DNA from: Pseudomonadota bacterium
GTDB lineage: Bacteria > Pseudomonadota > Alphaproteobacteria > Acetobacterales > Acetobacteraceae
Assembly: GCA_021845835.1 (NCBI GenBank)
Contig: JAJZVE010000303.1
Coordinates: 1 to 6,098 of the forward strand
Reading direction: 5' to 3'
Length of the DNA: 6,098 bases
Below, in pieces: positions 1 through 5,047 of the stretch. Every line of letters begins with the position of its first letter. The stretch's first letter is position 1. The notes below the pieces were generated by a model. It was not told the DNA's origin and searched no databases. It worked only from the letters and a program-made list of their open reading frames with translations. The position numbers and the translations under genes were made by a program.

Positions 1-663
1 TTGCTTTTGGTCGTCCCGCACGCCGCAGCCGCGCAGCACGAGGCGCGTCACCATCGCCTCGGCGGCGGCGAACACCGCCGCCTCGTCCGCCCGGGGGCCG
101 AGCACAGCCCGGATCTGCACGTCGAAGTCGGCATAGGTCTGGGTCATCGCCCAGATGCAGAAGAACAGATGCGGCGGCGCCACCTCGTCCATCCAGCCGC
201 GCGCCGCCCAGAACGCGATCACGCCCCCCATCTCGGCCACGCGCCGGCGCAGCTCGTCGGCCAGGAACGGCATGATCAGCGGCGCGCCGCGCAGCAATTC
301 GCCCGCGAAGATGCGCGAGGCGCCGGGACGCACCCGTGCGTCGGCAAGCTTGGCGCGCACATAGCCGGCGAGCGCCTCAACCGGATGGCGCTCGGGCGCG
401 AACCAGTCGGCGGCGGTGTCCAGCCACTGGCGGATGATGTCCTCCAGCACCGCGCGATAAAGGCGTTCCTTGGTGCCGAAATAATAATGCAGGTTGGCCT
501 TGGGCAGCCCGGCCTCCGCGGCGATCTCCGCCATGCGCGCACCGTGGAAGCCGCTGCGCGAGAACACGCGCTCGGCGGCGGCCAGGATCGAGGCGGTGCT
601 GTCCCGCCGCGCCGCGCCGCTTTCGGCCGCCGCCTCGCCGGGCGGGCGAAGTCCCGTGTCCAT
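1..663 (-). CDS. RutR-like TetR-family transcriptional repressor (3' end beyond window)
   Basis: A DNA-binding repressor that probably senses a pyrimidine-type ligand and controls the preT-preA operon to the right. The frame is open for 221 codons from the ATG at 661-663 to the window edge without a stop. E. coli RutR is about 212 residues, so only the last few residues should be missing. Residues 24-70 form the TetR helix-turn-helix domain, including the recognition segment AGLPKANLHYYFGTKERLY and the following AVLEDI helix. The C-terminal half carries patterns I recognise from RutR/YcdC: YVRAKL near 101, ASRIFAGELLRGAPLIM at 115-131, and FFCIWAMTQTYADFDVQI at 167-184. The ATG was chosen because it leaves a normal 23-residue lead-in to the HTH and has GAGG four bases upstream, a rather close Shine-Dalgarno. 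Codon use is strongly GC-ending, like preT and preA. An operator-like palindrome lies 42 bases upstream, suggesting autoregulation. TetR family assignment is very secure; the RutR-like subfamily is based on recalled similarity; the pyrimidine ligand is inferred. Confidence 0.9.
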   Translation of the reverse strand, partial: MDTGLRPPGEAAAESGAARRDSTASILAAAERVFSRSGFHGARMAEIAAEAGLPKANLHYYFGTKERLYRAVLEDIIRQWLDTAADWFAPERHPVEALAGYVRAKLADARVRPGASRIFAGELLRGAPLIMPFLADELRRRVAEMGGVIAFWAARGWMDEVAPPHLFFCIWAMTQTYADFDVQIRAVLGPRADEAAVFAAAEAMVTRLVLRGCGVRDDQKQ

Positions 664-690
664 CTTGCCTCGCGACGCTTCCCGGTCGGG

Positions 691-720
691 ATCACAGCCC
701 AGGTCTGACTGCCAGGTCAA
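691..720 (-). promoter_or_regulatory. Candidate sigma-70 promoter of the TetR/RutR-like gene
   Basis: Read on the minus strand, TTGACC (720-715) is a good -35 match. It is followed after 18 bases by TGTGAT (696-691), four of six matches to a -10 box. The start of transcription would fall near 684, leaving a leader of about 20 bases before the ATG at 663. The -35 box lies inside the operator-like palindrome at 705-721, which fits autorepression. This is pattern matching only; a second TTGACG further upstream (748-743) has a poorer -10 partner. Confidence 0.4.
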
Positions 721-721
721 G
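705..721. promoter_or_regulatory. RutR-type operator upstream of the TetR gene (O1)
   Basis: The plus strand reads CTGACTGCCAGGTCAAG. Its half-sites TGAC and GGTCA are inverted with the same geometry as the perfect palindrome in front of preT (3598-3614), and the two 17-mers agree at 13 positions, including all of CTGAC and GGTCAAG. On the minus strand the site reads TTGACC-TGGC-AGTCAG, close to the published E. coli RutR box TTGACCA-NN-TGGTCAA. One half-site is imperfect. Its place over the likely -35 box of the regulator gene suggests autoregulation. Binding is inferred. Confidence 0.6.
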
Positions 722-744
722 TTTTTGCCCGCGCGCTTTGCGCG

Positions 745-1094
745 TCAATAGACCGGCGCCACCTGCTCGGAGATCGCGCTGCTCCGGCGGCGCGTTGACG
801 CTGGCCGTGACCCCGTTTTTGCCGTTCACATGGCCATTCTGTTGCAGGATGCAGGTGGTCGATGCCGCCACCTGGGTCGCCGACTCGCCCGCCGCGATAC
901 CAACGGTACCCGCAGTCGAGGGCGGCATCGGCCGCTGTCTGCAGCCTGGCGTAGTCGGCGTACCAAAGGCCCGCCTGGGTCGCGAGGCCAATGATGCCAG
1001 GCTATGCGAGCGCGCTGACCCCGAACAGCGCGCTCGCCACGCCACGCCGATCCGCGGCAAGTAATGCCGGCCAAGGGCGCTCAGGTTGTTGCAT
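745..1094 (-). pseudogene. Decayed TadG-like pilus-assembly gene (in-frame stop, frameshift, truncated)
   Basis: No intact frame survives, but the minus strand shows a clear TadG-type N-terminus. From the ATG at 1094-1092 it reads 30 residues, MQQPERPWPALLAADRRGVA and then SALFGVSALA, and meets TAG at 1004-1002. The same frame continues past the stop with PGIIGLATQAGLWYADYA and then RLQTAADAA. This matches the RRG-hydrophobic-GLAT-G-WY-R-Q-AADAA signature of the intact TadG-like protein at 1406-2704. Near 910-918 the similarity moves to another frame, giving AGTVGIAAGESATQVAASTT, then ILQQNGHVNGKNGVTASVNA and PP, parallel to NVAAQNGFTSNVTVNNPP of the intact copy, until about 779. The roughly 300 downstream residues of a full TadG are gone. 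A short good-codon stretch, AISEQVAPVY ending at TGA 747-745, may be a leftover C-terminus, but that boundary is uncertain. It faces away from the intact pilus genes. Sequencing error could explain one lesion, but not the stop, shift and truncation together. Confidence 0.75.
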
Positions 1095-1281
1095 CACGAA
1101 TGGCATTATTTTCGTAACAGTATTCGTTTGCTGATCCGTATATTATTCCGCCTGAGAATGCATCGTTCCTGCACCAGTCTTTGGCACGCAAAGTAATCGG
1201 CACAGCAAAAAACTTCAAGTGCCACATGCCCCGGCACGACGATCGACGGCGCGCTGACCTTCAGGCGATTTCTGCGCGGTG

Positions 1282-1307
1282 TGGCGGCCGACGGCGAACA
1301 GCCGCCA
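1282..1307. repeat. Short inverted repeat just upstream of the putative tadG promoter
   Basis: TGGCGGC (1282-1288) and GCCGCCA (1301-1307) are exact reverse complements around a 12-base centre. The pair ends four bases before the candidate -35 box at 1311. It could be a regulator binding site for the pilus operon or a chance GC-rich hairpin. No T-run follows on either strand, so it is not a typical intrinsic terminator. Confidence 0.3.
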
Positions 1308-1310
1308 ACC

Positions 1311-1339
1311 TTGCACACGAACGGCGAAGTGCCTATTCT
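1311..1339 (+). promoter_or_regulatory. Candidate promoter of the TadG-TadE-TadE operon
   Basis: TTGCAC (1311-1316) and TATTCT (1334-1339) are separated by 17 bases and resemble -35 and -10 boxes (three and four matches of six). Transcription would start near 1346, leaving a roughly 60-base AT-rich leader before the ATG at 1406. The match is weak and other AT-rich hexamers nearby could serve instead. Confidence 0.3.
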
Positions 1340-1405
1340 TAACTAAAGTCGAATAATAGCGACGTTTTAACAAAAATTCCTGACAGGCAATCGACGGGCC
1401 GTGAC

Positions 1406-2704
1406 ATGAGGGAGTCAAGCGGAAGCGGCGGATGTTGGTGGCTTCGGCCGCTGATTCGGGATCGCCGCGGCGTCACGGCGGTGACGTTCGCGATGGTGGC
1501 GACCGTCGTTCTCGGCATCGCCGGCCTGGCGACGGAGGTTGGCGGCTGGTACGCGGGGCGCCAGCGTGGCCAGAACGCAGCGGACGCGGCGGCGGAAGCC
1601 GGCGCGATCGCGCTGGCGCTCGGCGGCGGAAATGCAGGGGCAATCGCCGGTGCGCAGAATGTCGCAGCGCAAAATGGCTTCACCAGCAACGTCACCGTGA
1701 ACAACCCGCCCGCCAGCGGCCCGAACATCGGCAACGCGGGCGCGGTCGAGGTGATCCTTGTTCAGAAGGAGGCGCTGTTGCTCGCCCGGTTGTTTCTGAC
1801 CAGCAATCCGGTCATGACCACGCGCGCCGTGGCCGCGGTGCAGAGCGGCGGTCAGGCCTGTGCGGTCGCGCTCGCCGGCGGCAGCGGATTGTCGATGGGG
1901 GGACACAGCACGACGACGGCCAGCAACTGCTCCCTGGCGTCCAATGCCAGCGGCGGCAACGCCATCGTCATCAGCGGCAGCGCCACGGTGTCGGCGTACA
2001 CGCTGAGCTCGGTGGGAGGCTGCTCCGGCTGTGCCGGATCGAACGTCAGCCTGACCCGTCCGGCTTCCGCCTACCAACTGCCCGCCAGCAATCCTTTCGC
2101 CGCCGCCGATAATGTTACGCTGCCGGGTTCACCTACGTACATCCCCGCCGGCTCCCTGCCCCAGCCATATACCTCTGGAAATCCGGTCGAATACAATGGC
2201 AATTTCAGCCTGCAAAGTCAGCAGACGCTCACGTTGGTCCCGGGCACATATTTTTTCAATGGCTCCATTTCGCTGGAAGGCGGCAGTACCTTGCAATGCC
2301 CGACCTGCACGGGCACCGGCAGTGCCGGCGTGACCATCGTGATGACCGACAGCGCCAGCACATTGAGCATAGACGGGCACGCGGCCGTCACGCTCACGGC
2401 GCCAGCAACCAATTCATACGCAGCCGGTTTCAATGGTTTGCTGTTCTACCAGAAGAACGGCGGCACGCCAGGGGGTGTTTCGATCGACGGCGGTGCATCG
2501 AGCACGCTGACCGGAGGACTGTATTTTCCGACGGAGACGGTGAGCTTCGATGGCAACGAGAGCATCAACCCGTCGGCCTGTACTGAAATCGTCGCCGAGA
2601 CCCTGACGATCGCCGGAAATGCCGCGACGACGCTCAATTCGTCCGGCTGTTCGCAGTCCGGCACCGCAACCGCGCAAATGCAGGTGGTCAGGCTGGTGGA
2701 GTAA
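1406..2704 (+). CDS. TadG-like Flp pilus-assembly protein, 432 aa
   Basis: A membrane-anchored protein of the TadG family, probably exposed outside the cytoplasm and linked to Flp/Tad pilus assembly or surface attachment. Residues 18-67 form the diagnostic N-terminus: basic RDRRG, a hydrophobic segment at about 23-42, then GLATEVGGWYAGRQRGQNAA leading into DAAAEAGA. NVAAQNGFTSNVTVNNPP (85-102) is also typical. From about 150 onward it is a Ser/Thr/Gly/Asn-rich region of short beta-like repeats (for example VSIDGGAS, ETLTIAGNAATT), which may form a beta-solenoid. Eight cysteines lie after the membrane segment (152, 175, 206, 209, 298, 301, 392, 415), including CSGC and CPTC pairs, so disulfides are plausible. 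After the conserved RRG, position +5 is Thr27 rather than the Glu seen in the two downstream pseudopilins, so prepilin-type cleavage is doubtful and the segment may stay as an anchor. No strong ribosome site precedes the ATG. Codon choice is more mixed than in preT and preA. The family is confident; the exact role is not. Confidence 0.85.
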   Translation: MRESSGSGGCWWLRPLIRDRRGVTAVTFAMVATVVLGIAGLATEVGGWYAGRQRGQNAADAAAEAGAIALALGGGNAGAIAGAQNVAAQNGFTSNVTVNNPPASGPNIGNAGAVEVILVQKEALLLARLFLTSNPVMTTRAVAAVQSGGQACAVALAGGSGLSMGGHSTTTASNCSLASNASGGNAIVISGSATVSAYTLSSVGGCSGCAGSNVSLTRPASAYQLPASNPFAAADNVTLPGSPTYIPAGSLPQPYTSGNPVEYNGNFSLQSQQTLTLVPGTYFFNGSISLEGGSTLQCPTCTGTGSAGVTIVMTDSASTLSIDGHAAVTLTAPATNSYAAGFNGLLFYQKNGGTPGGVSIDGGASSTLTGGLYFPTETVSFDGNESINPSACTEIVAETLTIAGNAATTLNSSGCSQSGTATAQMQVVRLVE

Positions 2705-2710
2705 CATCGC

Positions 2711-3181
2711 ATGCTGCATCTGCCTGCCCGATCCGGGCTATCGTCCCTGCTCCGCGGTCGCCGCGGCGTGGCGGCCGTGGAGTTTGCCGTGGTGGCAGGC
2801 ATCGCAGTGGTCGTCATGCTCGCTGTCTGGGATCTCGGCAACGCGGCGCAGCAGACCATTCGTTTGCAGGAGGCGTTGCGCACGGCGGGACAGTATGCGC
2901 TCGCGTTCCCGACCGATGCCAGCGGCATCTCGAATGCCGTCACCAACGCCCTGCCAGGTGGCTGGACCGATGTGACGGTCAGTGGTCCCAACTACAGCTG
3001 CAATTGCTGGTCGTCCAGCAGCAGTTCCGCCACTGCGTCCGGTGTAGCCCCCGACTGCACCTGCCCGAACGGGCTGACACTGCAGATGTTCGTGCAGATC
3101 GGTGTCATGCGACCTTTCACACCGGCGCTGATATCAACTCTCACCAGTGTTTCGGCGAGCTATGTGGTACGCTTCCAGTAA
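2711..3181 (+). CDS. TadE/TadF-family minor pseudopilin, 156 aa
   Basis: A small single-pass protein of the TadE/TadF type, expected to be a minor pilin-like component processed by a prepilin peptidase. Residues 16-43 show the hallmark RGRRG-VAAVEF followed by a hydrophobic stretch and WDLGNAAQQT. Cleavage after Gly19 would put Glu24 at +5, the canonical class-III signal feature. The remaining roughly 110 residues are extracytoplasmic. They include a run of six serines (101-106) flanked by two Cys-X-Cys motifs, C97-N-C99 and C116-T-C118, which may pair by disulfides around the serine-rich loop. The ATG lies six bases after the upstream stop and is preceded by GGTGGAG at 2695-2701 with a 9-base spacer, so it is probably co-transcribed and efficiently translated. 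Length is normal for the family. No prepilin peptidase is present in the window, so processing must depend on a gene elsewhere. Confidence 0.85.
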   Translation: MLHLPARSGLSSLLRGRRGVAAVEFAVVAGIAVVVMLAVWDLGNAAQQTIRLQEALRTAGQYALAFPTDASGISNAVTNALPGGWTDVTVSGPNYSCNCWSSSSSSATASGVAPDCTCPNGLTLQMFVQIGVMRPFTPALISTLTSVSASYVVRFQ

Positions 3182-3584
3182 CCGTATCAGCAACCGTCGC
3201 CTCGGGCGATCCGGATCGGTCGCCCTGGAGTTCGGTCTGGTCAGCGGCATCTTCTTCATGATTCTCATGGCCTGCATAGACCTCGGACGGTATTATGCAA
3301 CCTGGAGTTCTTTGCACACCGTGCTCGGCGATGCCATGCGCGCCGCCAGTATCGACTCCTCGTTCAGCGGCTGCGATACCCCCAAGCAGAAAGTGGCCGC
3401 CAACGCGCCGTTCCTTGCCCCCTCTCAGCTCGGTTTGTGTGTGACACAGAACGTCTCCTCCGGAATGACCACGATCACGGTCACCGCCACCTATCCCTTC
3501 ACCTTCACGTTGCCGAAATGGGTCGGCTTCAACGGCACGTTGACCGACCAGTCCACCGCTTCCTTTGCGTCATCCGCCGGCTGA
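3162..3584 (+). CDS. TadE/TadF-family minor pseudopilin, 140 aa
   Basis: The second pilin-like protein of the set. Residues 14-45 read LGRSG-SVALEF, then a hydrophobic helix ending in ACIDLGRYYAT. Gly18 and Glu23 give a canonical prepilin-peptidase site (Glu at +5). The extracytoplasmic part holds Cys71 and Cys93, which could form one disulfide, and a C-terminal beta-type segment (TTITVTATYPFTFTLP). The chosen ATG overlaps the end of the preceding gene by 20 bases, suggesting translational coupling; GCGAG lies only two bases before it, so the ribosome site is poor. A GTG at 3147 in the same frame would add five residues and cannot be excluded. The stop lies 13 bases before the preT operator, so the pilus genes butt directly against the control region of the pyrimidine genes. 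No terminator is evident between them, so read-through into preT is possible. Confidence 0.82.
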   Translation: MWYASSNRISNRRLGRSGSVALEFGLVSGIFFMILMACIDLGRYYATWSSLHTVLGDAMRAASIDSSFSGCDTPKQKVAANAPFLAPSQLGLCVTQNVSSGMTTITVTATYPFTFTLPKWVGFNGTLTDQSTASFASSAG

Positions 3585-3597
3585 CGATCCGCCGGAC

Positions 3598-3614
3598 CTG
3601 ACCGATCGGTCAAG
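3598..3614. promoter_or_regulatory. RutR-type operator upstream of preT (O2)
   Basis: The sequence CTGACCGATCGGTCAAG contains a perfect 14-base palindrome, TGACCGATCGGTCA, at 3599-3612. It closely follows the E. coli RutR box TTGACCA-NN-TGGTCAA, differing at the inner A/T pair (here G/C) and one outer base. The second copy at 705-721 in front of the regulator gene has the same half-site spacing. It ends 76 bases before the preT GTG. A TTGACG at 3623-3628 could be the -35 box of preT, placing the operator just upstream of it, but I see no convincing -10 partner at 16-18 bases. The palindrome is seen directly; binding by the TetR protein is inferred. Confidence 0.7.
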
Positions 3615-3690
3615 AATCTGGATTGACGGGGACGTATGGCATGCCGTTAGCTTGCGCTAGCGTCAGGGTTGCCAAGGGGGATCGCGCGTC

Positions 3691-5031
3691 GTGTCCGAGT
3701 CCGCCGAAATCACTGCCGGCCGGCTGTCGCCGGGCGATGCGGCCGCCAACTTCGCCGACGCCAAGCCGCCGCTGTCGCCGCACGGGGCGGTGGTGGAGGC
3801 GGAGCGGTGCTATTTCTGCTATGATGCGCCGTGCGTGGAGGCGTGTCCGACCGGCATCGACATCCCCGGCTTCATCCGCAGGATCGCGACCGGCAATTTG
3901 CGCGGCGCCGCGCTGACCATCCTGGAGGCGAATATCTTCGGCGGCAGTTGCGCCCGCGTCTGCCCGACCGAGATCCTCTGCCAGGGCGCCTGCGTGCGCA
4001 TGGCGGAGGAGGAGCGGCCGGTGCGCATCGGCGCGCTGCAGCGCCGCGCCACCGACTGGCTGATGGCGCACGACGCCGCCCCGTTCACGCGCGCGGTGCC
4101 GAGCGGCAAGCGCGTCGCGGTGGTCGGCGCCGGCCCGGCCGGCCTCGCCTGCGCGCACCGGCTGGCGCGCCACGGCCACGAGGTGACAGTGTACGAGGCG
4201 AAACCGAAGCCCGGCGGCCTGAACGAATACGGCATCGCCGCCTACAAGCTGCCCGACGATTTTGCGCAGCGTGAGGTGGCGTGGCTGCTTTCGATCGGCG
4301 GCATCACGCTGCTGCATGGCCGCCAACTCGGCCGCGACATCGACCTCGCGACGCTGCGGCGCGACCATGACGCCGTGTTCCTCGGGCTTGGCCTCGCCGG
4401 CGTGCGCGCGCTCGGCATCGCCGACGAGTCGCTGGGCGGCGTGCGCGACGCCGTCGATTTCATCGCCGAGCTGCGCCAGACGCCGGACAAGTCGCGCATC
4501 GCGGTCGGGCGGCGCGTGGTGGTGATCGGTGGCGGCAACACCGCGATCGATGCGGCGACGCAGGCGCGCCGGCTCGGCGCCGAGGACGTGACGATCGTGT
4601 ACCGGCGCGGCCGGGCCGAGATGTCGGCGACGCATCACGAGCAGGAATTCGCGCAGACGAACGGCGTGCGCATCCGCCATTTCGCCGCCCCGCACCGGCT
4701 GATCGGCGCGAACGGCCACGTCGCCGCGATCGAGTTCATGCGCACGAAGCTGGACGCCGCCGGCCGCGCCGTGCCGACCGGCGAGACCTACACACTGCCG
4801 GCCGACATGGTGCTGAAGGCGGTGGGACAGGTTTTCGTGACCGATCCGCTGCGCAGCGACGCGACGCCCGCGGTGACGGACGGGCGCATCGCAGTGGATG
4901 CGCAGCGCCGCACTTCGCTGCCGGACGTGTTCGCCGGCGGCGACTGCACGGCTGGCGAGGATCTGACCGTCGTCGCTGTGCAGGACGGCAAGATCGCCGC
5001 CGAGGCGATCCATCGGCAACTCATGGGTTGA
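3691..5031 (+). CDS. preT: NAD-dependent dihydropyrimidine dehydrogenase subunit PreT
   Basis: The electron-input subunit of bacterial dihydropyrimidine dehydrogenase. With PreA it reversibly reduces uracil or thymine to the 5,6-dihydro form using NADH, in the cytoplasm. The 446-residue protein has an N-terminal double iron-sulfur domain: C40-x2-C43-x4-C48-x3-C52 and C87-x3-C91-x5-C97-x3-C101. It is followed by an FAD Rossmann motif, VAVVGAGPAGLAC (142-154), with GGLNEYGI at 175-182. A second Rossmann fold for NAD has VVVIGGGNTAID (276-287) and VYRRGRAEM (303-311). The C-terminal FAD motif DVFAGGDCTAGEDL is at 412-425. This is the order found in glutamate-synthase small-subunit-like proteins and in the N-terminal half of mammalian DPD. 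It is slightly longer than E. coli PreT (about 412). The GTG start is supported by AAGGGGG at 3674-3680 with a 10-base spacer. preA follows after 16 bases, so the two form an operon. Confidence 0.93.
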   Translation: MSESAEITAGRLSPGDAAANFADAKPPLSPHGAVVEAERCYFCYDAPCVEACPTGIDIPGFIRRIATGNLRGAALTILEANIFGGSCARVCPTEILCQGACVRMAEEERPVRIGALQRRATDWLMAHDAAPFTRAVPSGKRVAVVGAGPAGLACAHRLARHGHEVTVYEAKPKPGGLNEYGIAAYKLPDDFAQREVAWLLSIGGITLLHGRQLGRDIDLATLRRDHDAVFLGLGLAGVRALGIADESLGGVRDAVDFIAELRQTPDKSRIAVGRRVVVIGGGNTAIDAATQARRLGAEDVTIVYRRGRAEMSATHHEQEFAQTNGVRIRHFAAPHRLIGANGHVAAIEFMRTKLDAAGRAVPTGETYTLPADMVLKAVGQVFVTDPLRSDATPAVTDGRIAVDAQRRTSLPDVFAGGDCTAGEDLTVVAVQDGKIAAEAIHRQLMG

Positions 5032-5047
5032 GCAGGGGCACGCGAAC

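Larger units (their letters stand above)
1095..1405. other. Spacer between divergent TadG-like copies, no gene seen
   Basis: This 311-base stretch separates the starts of the decayed TadG copy (minus) and the intact TadG-like gene (plus). Open frames here give low-complexity or basic, unfamiliar proteins with no domain, so I call it non-coding. Two AT-rich patches, about 1100-1150 and 1334-1378, stand out against the GC-rich surroundings and sit where promoters for the two divergent genes would be expected. Short self-complementary elements occur (GTGCC at 1213-1230 with GGCAC downstream, and the stronger pair at 1282-1307). No tRNA, rRNA or convincing terminator was found. Confidence 0.6.

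Noticed and set aside
1..708. Long plus-strand open frame across the TetR region
   Set aside because: It is antisense to the clear TetR/RutR-like reading frame, is Arg/His/Ala-rich with no domain, and arises from GC-rich codon structure.
738..1064. Plus-strand 108-residue open frame in the spacer right of tetR
   Set aside because: It lies opposite the decayed TadG copy; the minus strand carries the recognisable protein similarity.
1181..1204. TGGCAC-containing stretch as a sigma-54 promoter
   Set aside because: No TTGC-type -12 element follows at the required spacing.
1106..1418. Two minus-strand open frames of about 70 residues in the spacer
   Set aside because: No recognisable domain, unlikely codon pattern, no ribosome site; they cover the probable pilus promoter.
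3540..3555. TTGACCGACCAGTCCA, a third operator-like site
   Set aside because: One half-site is perfect but the other matches only four of six bases, and it lies inside the coding end of the second TadE gene; likely chance.
3599..3612. Palindrome after the second TadE gene as an intrinsic terminator
   Set aside because: Stem too short with a four-base loop and no T-run after it; operator function explains it better.
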